A DNA stretch of 64,000 nt from Maricaulaceae bacterium EIL42A08 (GTDB lineage Bacteria; Pseudomonadota; Alphaproteobacteria; Caulobacterales; Maricaulaceae). The notes beneath the pieces were generated by a model. That model searched no databases and was not told the DNA's origin. It saw only the letters and a list, made by a program, of their open reading frames with translations. How positions within the stretch are numbered: the stretch's first letter is position 1; the number at the start of each line of letters is the position of its first letter. Of this stretch, positions 16,811 through 26,541 are shown piece by piece. The stretch spans positions 124,001 through 188,000 of the forward strand of contig JAMZNZ010000001.1 of NCBI GenBank assembly GCA_024178355.1, read 5' to 3'. Position numbers and translations under genes: made by a program.

Positions 16811-17258
16811 GGGACATCCCGGCCTGAGTGGCCGCTCCAAAGCGTTCAATGTCATTAGCCCAGCGCTTGGCAAGCTGAGCGTACTTCAGGCGCAAAGTCG
16901 CTTCAGGGAAAGTAAAATCCTCAAGAGCGAGCACCAAATCCGCCCCTGAAACACTCACGGCGCGAATGTCGGACGGCCGCAATGCCCGGACTGTTATCTT
17001 GTCTCCACGACAGACCGCAAGTCCCAGTCGCTCGCCACTCTGATCAAATACCAGACCAGCGCGCCTGTCAGAATCGAGCACCTGATGGGCACCCGGAGCA
17101 AATCCCAAAACATCAACGCTAATACGCGATCCGATTGAGGATTCGTCATCCAGCCTTGCAGGGGTCCACCCTCCCATGAACGCATTGAGCGCTACGATTA
17201 AAGTGATCGCAAGCGCCGACGCCCCCAAAACAGTCACGATGACAACAAGATCAGACAT
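16794..17258 (-). CDS. Small membrane-anchored protein of unknown function
   Basis: 154 residues. Residues 2-28 (DLVVIVTVLGASALAITLIV) form one transmembrane helix; the remaining ~120 residues are soluble, with alternating strands (GERLGLAVCRGDKITVRALR, VSGADLVLALEDFTFPEATL) that resemble a small beta-rich, PH-like domain. I do not recognise a family. The 17-base overlap with the downstream hydroxylase gene suggests the two are co-transcribed and may act together. The ATG at 17258 puts the helix at the very N-terminus; a GTG 15 bases upstream is the alternative. Confidence 0.65.
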   Translation of the reverse strand: MSDLVVIVTVLGASALAITLIVALNAFMGGWTPARLDDESSIGSRISVDVLGFAPGAHQVLDSDRRAGLVFDQSGERLGLAVCRGDKITVRALRPSDIRAVSVSGADLVLALEDFTFPEATLRLKYAQLAKRWANDIERFGAATQAGMSHAEPA

Positions 17259-17629
17259 GCGCTCGATATTCACTCAAGTGTCAGCCGATGCAAAGCCCTG
17301 GCACAGATCAGTCGCACGATCAGACCCGGGAGCTGGCCTCGCTCGGCACACCAGAACCTAAGCCATCCATCATAGTTAACTCCGGCTTTAGAGTGTTGCC
17401 TGTTTGCTGCACCTTCCATCAAGTCTCGGATTCTTTTGCAAAATGGCTTGATTATTGAACAGGGCGGGTTGCCGAATGACGACACAGGTGGATAGATGCT
17501 GTTATAGGCCGCGCGTGTGCGTCATTGTGACCGTTGCGTAAAAGCTCGTGAACGAGTGTGGTCAGAGGGAAAGAATGAGTCTCCTGCAGGGGACCACATC
17601 TAAAAACTTATTCGGGGAGGAATAAGACC
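17259..17629. other. 371-base divergent intergenic region upstream of a TonB receptor
   Basis: No gene is evident. A 10-bp perfect palindrome TTTTGCAAAA lies at 17434-17443, and TTAA-N7-TTTA at 17375-17389 is one base short of a CtrA box. The receptor's ribosome site GGGGAGG is at the right edge. Confidence 0.45.
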
Positions 17630-20272
17630 ATGAAAAAGAATTTGCTACTTGCGAGCAGCATGCTGGTCGCTGCGAGCTTTGGCGCTCCGGCAATGGCCCA
17701 GGAGGCCGAAGGCGCTGATCCGGTTCAGCGCGATACCATTATCGTGACGGCCACCAAGCGTGAGCAAACGCTTCAGGAAGTTCCCGTTGCGGTGTCGGTC
17801 GTTCAAGCAGAAACGCTGGAAACGGCTCAGATCGTTGACGCGATTGACCTTCAGTCCATCGTTCCTTCACTTCGCGTCAGCCAGCTTGAGCGCACCTCCA
17901 ACGCCACCTTCATCATTCGCGGCCAGGGCAATGGTGCGAACAACCCGGGCATCGAGCCATCGGTGGCTGTTTATATCGACGGTGTCTTCCGTCCGCGCGC
18001 CGGTTCGGCCCTGTCTGACCTGATCGGCCTTGAGCGCGTGGAAGTCCTGCGCGGCCCGCAGTCGACCTTGTTCGGCAAGAACGCCAGCGCTGGTGTGGTC
18101 AACATCGTCACCCAGCAGCCACAATTTGATTTCGGCGGTACCGCTGAAGTGACCGTGGGCAATTTCGGTGCCTCAATCTTCAAGGTCGGCGTAACGGGTC
18201 CGATCAGCGACAACCTCGCCTTCTCTCTGAGCGGCAGCGTGAACCAGCGCGACGGCTACTATGAGAATGTCGGCAATGGTGGCGACTTCAATGATCGCAA
18301 TCGCTGGGCCCTGCGCGGCCAGCTGCTCTATGTCGGCGAGAACTTCGAAGCCCGCCTGATCGTCGACGCTGACGAGATTGATGAACAGTGCTGCGGCACC
18401 GATCGTGTAATCGATGGTGCAGCAGGGGGTGCAATCCGCGGCCTTCTCGGCGGCCTGACCTCGGAAGGCAACTTCGCCTACACGATGGCCAGCGATTTTG
18501 CCAACGAGAACCAGGTGGAAAACACCGGCATCTCGCTGCAGCTGGATTGGGATCTTGGCGAAAACGCCACCTTCAGCTCGATCACCTCGCTTCGCCGCTA
18601 TGACGATTTTGTGGACTATGAAGGTGACTTCACCACGCTGTCCTTGCTGGGCGAGAACGTTCGCGCCCTCGACACCCAGACCTTTACCCAGGAATTCCGT
18701 CTGGCTGGCACGTGGAATGATCGCGTGGACTATCTGTTCGGCGCATATTTCTACGATGAGGACATGGTGGCCGATGACTCGCGCATTTACGGCACCGACA
18801 CGCGCGCCTATGTGGACATCCTGACCGGTGGTGGCGTGTCAGCGCTGGAAGCCCCGCTCGGCTTCGCTCCGGGAACCTTCTTTGCTCCTGGTGGTGGCAC
18901 TCGCTTTACCGCAGAGCAGAATGACAGCCAGTTCCAGCTGTTCTCACAGTTCGACTTTAATCTGACTGATCGTCTGGTTCTGACCGCGGGCATTGCCTAC
19001 TTTGAAGCGGAGAAGGAAGTGGACTTCACCAATGTGATCCGCACCAATCCCTTCTCCGACCTGAACTTTGTCGAAATCTATGTCGGCCAGGCTCTGGGCG
19101 GCTTTGGCGTTGATCCGACCGATCCGGCCCAGGTTGGGGCCTTTGCAACCAACCCGGCCACTGCACCGATCTTCGGCGCAATTATCGGGGCTTCCACGAC
19201 CTTCGTTGACCCGACCACCGGCATCGTCAATGACCCGGTTACGGGCCTGCCGGTCGCCAACCCGTTGCTGGATTTCTTCGCTCTGGGACTTCAGCCGCTG
19301 GGCGCGCTGACCCCATTCCCGAACTCGGTTGAGAACGGTCGCACCAATGACAGCGACACGCCGTACACGCTGCGTCTGGCTTATGACGCAACGGACCGCA
19401 CGAATGTCTATGCGTCCTACAGCCGTGGCTACAAGGCCTCGTCATGGAACCTGACGCCGGACACCCGTCCGAACACCGCTGACGTGGCGGCTCTGCGGGC
19501 TTCTGGGGAACTGGCAGCTGACAACGCTCTGGGCCTTCCGACCGTCGTCAACACGGCTGAAGCCCTTGGCGTCGCCGGTAACCAGCGCTTTGCGCGTCCT
19601 GAAATCACCACCACGCTGGAATTTGGTTTCAAGACCCGCTTCAGCTGGGGTTCGCTGGACCTGGCGGTCTTTGACCAGACGGTCGAAGACTTCCAGTCGT
19701 CGGTCTTTCAGGGTGCCGGCTTTGCCGTCATCAACGCCGGTGAGCAATCCTCGCTCGGCGTTGAGTTTGACTCCACCATCACACCGCCATCCATTCCGGG
19801 CCTGACCCTGACGCTGTCCGGCATCTGGATGGATGCTGAGTATGACGACTTCACCGGTGCACCGGTGGTGAGCGGCAGCGCAGTTGACGTGGCCGACGGC
19901 GTTGTCGACGGCACCGGTGACCTGTCGGGTCAGAAAGTTGCGGGCATCCCGGACTTTGCCGGTTCCTTCGCCATTGAGTACCGCCGTGACTTTGACTTCG
20001 GTGAAGGCTTTGTACGCGGTGACTACCAGTACGAATCCGACGTTCGCCTTCTGGAGAACCTGCCAGAATCGATCACCCGCGAGGTCAACACGATCAACGC
20101 ATCGGTCGGTGTGAACCTGAATAATGGCCTGGAAGCTCTGGTATGGGCTCGTAACCTCAATGAGGACGAGTACTACACCTCCGGCTTCCCGACCACGCTG
20201 CAGGCTGGCTCCTTCTCGGCCTATCCGAACCAGCCGCGGACCTATGGTCTGACCGTGCGCAGCCGCTTCTAG
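17630..20272 (+). CDS. TonB-dependent outer-membrane receptor
   Basis: An 880-residue receptor that imports an unknown ligand across the outer membrane using proton-motive force passed on by TonB. The signal peptide ends at APAMAQ (residue 24). The TonB box is DTIIVTATKR at about residues 35-44. The plug domain includes FIIRGQGNGANN, VAVYIDGVFRPR and VEVLRGPQSTLFGKNASAGV. The barrel ends in LTVRSRF with the terminal aromatic residue needed for BAM assembly. It belongs to the large iron/complex-carbohydrate class common in Caulobacterales and sphingomonads. A GGGGAGG ribosome site precedes the ATG and a strong terminator follows. The oxidoreductase group 700 bases downstream may use its cargo; that is inference. 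Confidence 0.94.
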   Translation: MKKNLLLASSMLVAASFGAPAMAQEAEGADPVQRDTIIVTATKREQTLQEVPVAVSVVQAETLETAQIVDAIDLQSIVPSLRVSQLERTSNATFIIRGQGNGANNPGIEPSVAVYIDGVFRPRAGSALSDLIGLERVEVLRGPQSTLFGKNASAGVVNIVTQQPQFDFGGTAEVTVGNFGASIFKVGVTGPISDNLAFSLSGSVNQRDGYYENVGNGGDFNDRNRWALRGQLLYVGENFEARLIVDADEIDEQCCGTDRVIDGAAGGAIRGLLGGLTSEGNFAYTMASDFANENQVENTGISLQLDWDLGENATFSSITSLRRYDDFVDYEGDFTTLSLLGENVRALDTQTFTQEFRLAGTWNDRVDYLFGAYFYDEDMVADDSRIYGTDTRAYVDILTGGGVSALEAPLGFAPGTFFAPGGGTRFTAEQNDSQFQLFSQFDFNLTDRLVLTAGIAYFEAEKEVDFTNVIRTNPFSDLNFVEIYVGQALGGFGVDPTDPAQVGAFATNPATAPIFGAIIGASTTFVDPTTGIVNDPVTGLPVANPLLDFFALGLQPLGALTPFPNSVENGRTNDSDTPYTLRLAYDATDRTNVYASYSRGYKASSWNLTPDTRPNTADVAALRASGELAADNALGLPTVVNTAEALGVAGNQRFARPEITTTLEFGFKTRFSWGSLDLAVFDQTVEDFQSSVFQGAGFAVINAGEQSSLGVEFDSTITPPSIPGLTLTLSGIWMDAEYDDFTGAPVVSGSAVDVADGVVDGTGDLSGQKVAGIPDFAGSFAIEYRRDFDFGEGFVRGDYQYESDVRLLENLPESITREVNTINASVGVNLNNGLEALVWARNLNEDEYYTSGFPTTLQAGSFSAYPNQPRTYGLTVRSRF

Positions 20273-20318
20273 GGGCTTAGCCGGTCATCGGGCTGCAAGG
20301 CCCGACCGCAAACAAAAG

Positions 20319-20352
20319 AAGCCGCCCGTGAGATGCTCGCGGGCGGCTTTTT
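20319..20352 (+). terminator. Rho-independent terminator of the TonB receptor
   Basis: Stem AAGCCGCCCG / CGGGCGGCTT with an 11-base loop, followed by TTTTTCTTGTTG. It sits 47 bases after the receptor stop. Confidence 0.9.
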
Positions 20353-20377
20353 CTTGTTGTGATTTAACGCTGAACCG

Positions 20378-20827
20378 TCAGGCCGCGCGGCGCGGAACCG
20401 GGGTTATCTGAGCGAACACCCAGCCGGCAATCACACCCGCCAGGATCTGACTGGCAAGACCGGGCAGCGTGCGGGCACCGGCCACCAGCTGCACTCCGAA
20501 GAAGACCTGCTCCATCGCCAGTAGCATCACCAGCATGCACACGCCCCCTGCACCGGCAAAGACCAGCGTGCGATGAAGCTTCGTCAGGCGGTGAAGCAGC
20601 GCGGCGACGGGAAAGGCCACCAGCAGGCCAATAGCGATCAGCGCTCCGTAAAGCGGCGCAAAACCGGTCAGGTCGTCAATCATCATGCGGGCAAAGGCCT
20701 CAGGTCCGATATCGGCCCCTACCTCCCCCAGCATCATCAAGACAAAGCCGGACTGGAGCACCACGGCTACGACGGCCAGAACCACCACCGCAACTGCATA
20801 ACCGCCCAGCGCACGTAAAAATCCCAT
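20378..20827 (-). CDS. Four-helix integral membrane protein of unknown function
   Basis: 149 residues with four hydrophobic segments (about 8-32, 55-75, 88-108, 120-142), small loops and an Arg-rich C-terminus (PVPRRAA). No catalytic motif is visible and I do not recognise the family. GGGGAGG lies at good distance before the ATG at 20827, so translation is well supported. The gene is transcribed alone, head to head with the PQQ-dehydrogenase gene, between two rightward transcription units. Confidence 0.75.
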   Translation of the reverse strand: MGFLRALGGYAVAVVVLAVVAVVLQSGFVLMMLGEVGADIGPEAFARMMIDDLTGFAPLYGALIAIGLLVAFPVAALLHRLTKLHRTLVFAGAGGVCMLVMLLAMEQVFFGVQLVAGARTLPGLASQILAGVIAGWVFAQITPVPRRAA

Positions 20828-20933
20828 GGCCCTTGCCTCCCCTTCTGGATGCGGGTTTCATCCCTGTCGCTAGAATGCCGATTCAGCGCCCGCGGGCAAA
20901 CCCGGCGCGTAACGTTTTAAAGGGATGACCGCC

Positions 20934-22091
20934 ATGGCCAAGCTGAAAACCGCCCTCGCACGCACTTCCGCTCTTGTAGCGCTTGGCATGGGCCTGGCCG
21001 CCTGCGACGGGGCCGCCGACCGGTCAGACGCCCCGGCGGTGGATCGCGCCAGTTTCACCGAAGAGCTTGTGGCAGAAGGCCTGTCTTATCCGTGGGATAT
21101 CAGCTTCCTGCCGGGTGGGGATATTCTGGTAACCGAGCGTGATGGCGCGTTGCGCATCATCCGTGACGGTGTACTTCAGCAGGACGGGATAACTGGCGTG
21201 CCGGAGAGCTATTTTGCCGGTCAGGGTGGGCTTCTGGAGGTTGAAATCACCCCGGACTTTCCGACCAGCAATGAGGTGATCCTGACCTATTCTTCAGGCA
21301 ATGCTGACCAGAACCACACGGCGGTGTTCAAAGCCCGGCTTGAAGGCGACGCGCTGGTCGATGGCGAGACGATTTTCCGATCTTCACCGGACCGCGATAC
21401 CGATGCCCATTATGGCGGCCGCCTGGCCTTCCTGCCCGACGGCACGATGCTGCTCACGCTGGGGGATGCCTTTGCCTATCGCGAGCAGGCTCAGCTCTAT
21501 ACCAACCATCTGGGCACCGTGGTGCGCATGACCACCGACGGAACCCCGCCCGCCGACAATCCCTTCTTTGACGAGGGCGGTAACGCGGCCTTCGTTTACT
21601 CCTACGGTCACCGCAATGTGCAGGGCATCGCCTTTGACACGCTGCGCGGGATCATCTGGGAGCATGAGCACGGGCCCCAGGGTGGCGATGAGCTGAACCA
21701 GCTTAGCCCGGGCGAAAACTATGGCTGGCCCATCGTGACGGCGGGGCGCGACTATAACGGCGCGCGCATCACCCCGTTTGAGGACCACGAGGAACAGGGC
21801 TTCACCGCCCCGATTTGGGGCTGGACGCCCTCCATCGCGCCAGCCGGCCTCGCGGTCTATGACGGCAATCTGTTTGCTGACTGGACCGGCGACCTCTTCG
21901 TCGCTGCACTGGCCGGCACCGCGATCCACCATCTTGATCTCGATGCCAGCGGAACCGTCACGGCCGAAAACCGCCTCTTCCTGGAAGGCCGCCCCCGCAT
22001 CCGGCAGGTCGCCGCTGGACCCGACGGCGCGCTATGGGTGCTGACCGATGGAGCCGAAGGCAAGCTTGTGAGGCTGGTGCCGGGGGAGTGA
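20934..22091 (+). CDS. PQQ-dependent sugar dehydrogenase (soluble GDH/YliI-like) lipoprotein
   Basis: A 385-residue protein of the glucose/sorbosone dehydrogenase family. A lipoprotein signal (ALGMGLAACDG) puts it in the periplasm, attached to a membrane. The six-bladed propeller shows the family blocks SYPWDISFLPGGDILVTER, YFAGQGGLLEVEITPDF, YGGRLAFLPDGTMLLTLGD, YSYGHRNVQGIAFD and HEHGPQGGDELNQL, which supply the catalytic His and the PQQ and calcium ligands. It would oxidise aldoses at the C1 position with PQQ. ATG 20934 has AAGGG nine bases upstream; ATG 20925 is an alternative. It leads a rightward group with the serine hydrolase and GMC genes. PQQ biosynthesis genes are not in the window. 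Confidence 0.9.
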   Translation: MAKLKTALARTSALVALGMGLAACDGAADRSDAPAVDRASFTEELVAEGLSYPWDISFLPGGDILVTERDGALRIIRDGVLQQDGITGVPESYFAGQGGLLEVEITPDFPTSNEVILTYSSGNADQNHTAVFKARLEGDALVDGETIFRSSPDRDTDAHYGGRLAFLPDGTMLLTLGDAFAYREQAQLYTNHLGTVVRMTTDGTPPADNPFFDEGGNAAFVYSYGHRNVQGIAFDTLRGIIWEHEHGPQGGDELNQLSPGENYGWPIVTAGRDYNGARITPFEDHEEQGFTAPIWGWTPSIAPAGLAVYDGNLFADWTGDLFVAALAGTAIHHLDLDASGTVTAENRLFLEGRPRIRQVAAGPDGALWVLTDGAEGKLVRLVPGE

Positions 22092-22221
22092 CCCTCACAC
22101 CGCGCTCAAACACCTCACCTCTGCCTCTGGTCAAGCTGACCTGAACAGTGTTCACTTCCTGGCGAAAGAGAGTCATCGCTGCGTCATGACGGCGAGGCTC
22201 TCCAGGGGGAGGACATGTGAG

Positions 22222-23502
22222 ATGAAGCGCATTGTGATCGCGCTCGTGGCTATCGTGGTGGCTGCGGCTTTGGCGTTTGGCGGCTGGTATTATCGGCCCT
22301 GGTCGGACTACTCACCGGCGAGCGTGTCGGCGCTGGATGATCCGGACGCCTACCCGCAAACTTTTCAAATGATGGATGAAATCCTGCCCTACTCGGTGGT
22401 GCGGGCGACAAACCCCACGCCCCTGCCCACCGGAGAGGCCGATCTGCCAACCAGCTTTGAGGTGGATGGCGAAACCTTGAGCGTGGCCGACTATATCGAG
22501 ATGGCCGAGATCACCGGCCTGACGGTCATGCGCGATGGCGAGATCGTCAATCAGGCCTTCTTCCAGGGCGCGGACGAGACCACCCAGTTTACCAGCTGGT
22601 CAGTGGCCAAATCCTTTGTTGCAACCCTGATCGCCAAGGCGCTCCACGAAGGCCTGATCGAAAACCTGGATGATCCAGCCGCAAGATACGCCCCACAGTT
22701 TGAGGGCACCGACTATGGCAATACCAGCCTGCGCTACCTTTTGATGATGTCGGCAGGCGTTGATTTCAATGAAGGGTACGACCCGGACCGCCCGAGCGAT
22801 ATCCGCCCCTTCTTCTTCAATGCCTTCATCATGGGCCGGAATGTGGACACCATGGCTGGCGAGGTTCAACGCAACCGAGCGCCGGGCGAAGATCTGCATT
22901 ACACCAGCCCGAACTCCCACGTGCTGGCTGCCGTGGCGCGCGGCATTTATGGCGGGCGACTGGTCGATGTGGTCACCGAACAGATCTGGGGGCCGCTGGG
23001 CATGACCGGCGACGCCACCTGGCTGCAGAACCGGGACGATGCCCAAGGCATTGCGGTCGGCTATTGCTGTCTTCAGGCGACCAGCGCCGACTTTGCGCGC
23101 ATGGGCGAGTTTTACCGCCTCGACGGCGTGTGGAATGGCGAGCGCCTTCTGCCCGAAGGCTGGAGCGAGATGGCTACAACGCCACGCGCTGAGTTTCAGG
23201 AGCCCGGCAATACCCGCTACCCGCTGCGCGGCTATGGCCTGCATTTCTGGGTGCCGGAGGGCTATGACGGTGAATTCTACATGGCGGGAGTCTTTGGCCA
23301 GTATGTGTGGGTCGACCGCCATCGCGGGGTCGTAATCGCCCAGAACGCTGGCGATGAAGACTGGTGGGCGCGCCAGGCCGAAGCTCACGCTTTCTTCCGC
23401 GCTATTTCGGAACATGTCAGCCCACTCAGCGCACGACCGCCCGATGCTCGTGACGTAACCGCCGGACTGCCAGAGGCTGAACTTGAGGGCGGAGAAGAAT
23501 GA
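22222..23502 (+). CDS. Class C beta-lactamase family serine hydrolase, membrane-anchored
   Basis: A 426-residue serine hydrolase with an N-terminal transmembrane anchor (residues 4-22, [19 protein letters not shown]), so the enzyme faces the periplasm. The SxxK nucleophile motif is S127-V-A-K130 in [10 protein letters not shown] Tyr-containing second motif lies in [11 protein letters not shown], and GYGLHFWV is near the usual third region. It resembles EstB/6-aminohexanoate-dimer-hydrolase type esterases and amidases more than true AmpC. GGGGGAGG precedes ATG 22222. Its stop overlaps the GMC oxidoreductase start by four bases (ATGA), so the hydrolase and the alcohol-oxidising enzyme are translationally coupled; it may release an alcohol for that enzyme (inference). 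Confidence 0.88.
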   Translation: MKRIVIALVAIVVAAALAFGGWYYRPWSDYSPASVSALDDPDAYPQTFQMMDEILPYSVVRATNPTPLPTGEADLPTSFEVDGETLSVADYIEMAEITGLTVMRDGEIVNQAFFQGADETTQFTSWSVAKSFVATLIAKALHEGLIENLDDPAARYAPQFEGTDYGNTSLRYLLMMSAGVDFNEGYDPDRPSDIRPFFFNAFIMGRNVDTMAGEVQRNRAPGEDLHYTSPNSHVLAAVARGIYGGRLVDVVTEQIWGPLGMTGDATWLQNRDDAQGIAVGYCCLQATSADFARMGEFYRLDGVWNGERLLPEGWSEMATTPRAEFQEPGNTRYPLRGYGLHFWVPEGYDGEFYMAGVFGQYVWVDRHRGVVIAQNAGDEDWWARQAEAHAFFRAISEHVSPLSARPPDARDVTAGLPEAELEGGEE

Positions 23503-25097
23503 GCGACGTCTTTGACTATGTGATTGTTGGTGCCGGATCGGCAGGCTGCGTCCTGGCCGACCGCCTGTCAGCCGATGGCCGTTCTAGCGTGTGTGTGCTG
23601 GAAGCGGGCGGCAAGGACAACAAGACCAATATCCAGACGCCCATGCTGCTGCAGTTCACGATCACAGACAGCTCTATCAACTGGGACTACTGGACCGAGC
23701 CGCAGAAAAATCTGGATGGGCGCAAACTCTACTGGCCGCGCGGCAAGACGCTGGGCGGCTCCTCGTCGATCAACGCCATGCATTACATGCGCGGCAGCCT
23801 GAAGAATTACGATGCCTGGCGCGATGAGCATGGCTGTGACGGCTGGTCAGCGGAAAGCGCACTGGAAGCCTTTATCCGGGTTGAAAACAACGAAAACCAC
23901 GGCGCGCCCTGGCACGGCAAGGGCGGCCCGCTGAACGTCAAATCAATCGAGCCCTTAAATCCGCTGACCGAGCGCTATTACGAAGCCTGCCGCCAGCGCC
24001 AGATTCCCGAATGCCCCGACCATAACGGCGAGACCCAGGAAGGCTTTGGTGTTTATCAGGTGACGCAAAAGGGCGGGAAGCGCTGTTCGGCGGCCGATGC
24101 TTTCTTAAAGCCCGCGATGCAGCGCCCCAACCTGACCGTGGTGACCGAAGCCATGGTGCGCCGCGTCCTGATTGAGAACGGCGAGGCCCAGGGCGTCGAG
24201 ATCGAGGTACAGGGCGAGCGCAAGGAAGTCATCGCCGCAAAGGAAGTCATCCTGTCCGGCGGTGCCCTAAACTCGCCGCACACGCTGATGCTGTCAGGCG
24301 TTGGCCCGGCTGATCACCTGCGCGAACACGGTATCTCGGTGGAGCATGACCTGCCCGGCGTGGGTGAGAATCTTCAGGATCACCTGGACATCATGGCGCG
24401 CGCGCGCACCAAAAAGCCCACCAGTATTGGCTACAGCTTTGCCAAATTCCCGGCCACCGCGCGCGACGTGCTGCAATGGGCGACCACGGGTACCGGCAAC
24501 TTCACCATCAATCCGGTTCAGGGCTGCGGCTTTGTGAAATCGAGCCGGGCTGGCGATCTTCCCGATATCCAGCTGGTCTTTATTCCGGCGCTGGCCAGCC
24601 CTCACGGGCGGGACTCCCTGATGGGCCATGGCATGAGCCTTCACGCCTGCCACCTCTACCCGAAAAGCAGGGGACGCCTGACCCTGAAGAGCGCGGATCC
24701 GCACGATCATGTCGTCATCGATCCGAATTATCTTGATCACGAGGAAGACGTGGCGGTGATGACTGATTGTCTGGAGCTGTCGCGCGATATCCTGCTGTCA
24801 GACGCCTTTGATGGCGAGTTTAAGGAACTCGACCTTCCCTCTGATGTGAACGGCGATCGCGCCAGCCTTGAGGCCGAAGTGCGAGCGCGCGCCGAAACGC
24901 TTTACCACCCCACCTCCACCTGCGCGATGGGCACCGGCGACATGGCCGTCGTCGATCCGACCTGCAAAGTCTACGGTGTTTCAAACCTGCGCGTTGTGGA
25001 TGCCTCGGTGATGCCCAATGTGGTGGGCGGAAACACCAATGCCCCAACCATTATGGTCGCCACACGTGCGGCTGATATGATCCTGGCTGACGCCTAG
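23499..25097 (+). CDS. GMC family FAD-dependent alcohol/choline dehydrogenase
   Basis: A 532-residue flavoprotein that oxidises a primary alcohol to an aldehyde. The FAD dinucleotide motif is VGAGSAG (residues 10-16). GMC signature 1 ([20 protein letters not shown]) and signature 2 ([17 protein letters not shown]) are both present, as are the C-terminal active-site His in [10 protein letters not shown] and the Asn in NTNAP. Sequence style is that of BetA/AlkJ/PegA-type enzymes; which alcohol is used cannot be told. The next gene is an aldehyde dehydrogenase 13 bases downstream, so alcohol-to-acid oxidation in two steps is likely. The cytoplasmic or membrane-associated location follows the family; there is no signal peptide. 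Confidence 0.93.
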   Translation: MSDVFDYVIVGAGSAGCVLADRLSADGRSSVCVLEAGGKDNKTNIQTPMLLQFTITDSSINWDYWTEPQKNLDGRKLYWPRGKTLGGSSSINAMHYMRGSLKNYDAWRDEHGCDGWSAESALEAFIRVENNENHGAPWHGKGGPLNVKSIEPLNPLTERYYEACRQRQIPECPDHNGETQEGFGVYQVTQKGGKRCSAADAFLKPAMQRPNLTVVTEAMVRRVLIENGEAQGVEIEVQGERKEVIAAKEVILSGGALNSPHTLMLSGVGPADHLREHGISVEHDLPGVGENLQDHLDIMARARTKKPTSIGYSFAKFPATARDVLQWATTGTGNFTINPVQGCGFVKSSRAGDLPDIQLVFIPALASPHGRDSLMGHGMSLHACHLYPKSRGRLTLKSADPHDHVVIDPNYLDHEEDVAVMTDCLELSRDILLSDAFDGEFKELDLPSDVNGDRASLEAEVRARAETLYHPTSTCAMGTGDMAVVDPTCKVYGVSNLRVVDASVMPNVVGGNTNAPTIMVATRAADMILADA

Positions 25098-25110
25098 AAG
25101 GAGCCTTCCC

Positions 25111-26541
25111 ATGACCGCTGAACTGGCCACCCCTGAAAGCAGTGAAATGGATCGCCTCCACACGATCTTTGCCAACCAGAAGAAGGCGTTCGAGGCAGAG
25201 CGTCATCGCCCGATCGAGCAGCGCAAGGCGGATCTGAAAAAGATCGAGGACATGGTCAAGGCCCGCGCCGACGACTTCGCCGCTGCCATTGATGCCGACT
25301 TCTCACGCCGCAGTGCTGGTGAAACCGCCGTCGCCGAGACCGGCTTTACCATCGCGACCGCCAAGCATACGCGCCAACACCTGAGCCAATGGGCGTCGGC
25401 CAAGAAAAAGCCGGTCCCCATGACGCTGGCTCCCGGCAAGGCCTATGTGCGCCGCGAGCCTAAAGGTGTCGTTGGTATTATCGCGCCCTGGAACTATCCC
25501 ATGCAGCTGGCGCTGGCCCCGCTGGTGGCCGCTCTGGGCGCAGGCTGCCGGGTGATGATCAAGCCATCGGAGTTCACCCCTCGGACCTCAGAGCTTTTGC
25601 GCGAAGTGCTGGGTGAGCTATTCAGCGAAGACCATGTCGCGGTGATCGAAGGCGGCCCGGATGTGGCGGCGGCCTTCTCCTCGGTGCCTTTCGATCATCT
25701 TTTCTATACCGGCTCGACCCATGTGGGTCGCATCGTGGCCAAGGCGGCGGCGGAAAACCTGACCCCGGTGACGCTGGAGCTGGGCGGCAAGTCGCCAACC
25801 GTCATCGCGCCGGATTTCGATATCGCTGAAGCAGCCAAAACGATCGCCTGGGGCAAATTCCTCAACGCGGGCCAGACCTGTGTCGCGCCGGACTACGCCC
25901 TGGTGCCGCGCGGATCAGAGCAGGCCTTTGGCGAAGCGGTGATGAGCGAAGCCGACCGCATGTGGCCCAACGTGGCTGAGAATGACGATTACACAGCCAT
26001 TGTGTCTGAACGCCACCACACCCGCCTGACTGAAATGGTTGAAGAAGCCCGCAAGTCCGGAGCCACCGTGCTGCAAGCGGACTTTGAGGCGTCAAAGGCG
26101 GGCAATACCCGCCTCTTCCCGCCAACGGTGGTAATCAATCCGTCCCGCGACCTTCAGCTGATGCAGGAGGAAATCTTTGGGCCGGTTCTGCCGGTGCTTG
26201 GCCATGATGGCCTGACCGACGCGGCACGCACCATCAATGAAGGCGACCGCCCACTGGCGCTCTACATCTATTCCAAGTCACCGCGCACCGCGCGCGGCTT
26301 CCTGGCCAAGACGATGTCAGGCGGGGTCGGCGTGAATGTCCCGATGCTGCACCTGAGCGTGGAGGACCTGCCCTTCGGCGGCGTGGGACACTCCGGCCAG
26401 GGGGCCTATCACGGCGAATACGGCTTCCTGACCTTCACCCACGAGCGCGCCGTGTTTGAAGCGCCGGTCTGGCACCCCAGCCGGATGATCCAGCCGCCCT
26501 ACGGCAAGATGTTCGAGTTCTTTAAAAAGCTGCAGGCCTAG
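25111..26541 (+). CDS. Coniferyl-aldehyde-type aldehyde dehydrogenase
   Basis: A 476-residue NAD(P)-dependent aldehyde dehydrogenase. PKGVVGIIAPWNYPMQLALAP starts the cofactor-binding fold, TLELGGKSPTV holds the general base Glu and FLNAGQTCVAPDYALV the catalytic Cys. The sequence is closest in style to coniferyl aldehyde dehydrogenase (CalB-like) rather than betaine aldehyde dehydrogenase. A well-placed AAGGAG lies before the ATG. It follows the GMC gene directly and should oxidise the aldehyde made by it; family members accept aliphatic and aromatic aldehydes, so coniferyl aldehyde is only one possibility. Its end overlaps the EAL gene tail to tail by four bases. Confidence 0.92.
   Translation: MTAELATPESSEMDRLHTIFANQKKAFEAERHRPIEQRKADLKKIEDMVKARADDFAAAIDADFSRRSAGETAVAETGFTIATAKHTRQHLSQWASAKKKPVPMTLAPGKAYVRREPKGVVGIIAPWNYPMQLALAPLVAALGAGCRVMIKPSEFTPRTSELLREVLGELFSEDHVAVIEGGPDVAAAFSSVPFDHLFYTGSTHVGRIVAKAAAENLTPVTLELGGKSPTVIAPDFDIAEAAKTIAWGKFLNAGQTCVAPDYALVPRGSEQAFGEAVMSEADRMWPNVAENDDYTAIVSERHHTRLTEMVEEARKSGATVLQADFEASKAGNTRLFPPTVVINPSRDLQLMQEEIFGPVLPVLGHDGLTDAARTINEGDRPLALYIYSKSPRTARGFLAKTMSGGVGVNVPMLHLSVEDLPFGGVGHSGQGAYHGEYGFLTFTHERAVFEAPVWHPSRMIQPPYGKMFEFFKKLQA

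Noticed and set aside
17375-17389. CtrA site upstream of the second TonB receptor (TTAA-N7-TTTA)
   Set aside because: One base off consensus, far from the start and outside an AT-rich island; chance occurrence is likely.
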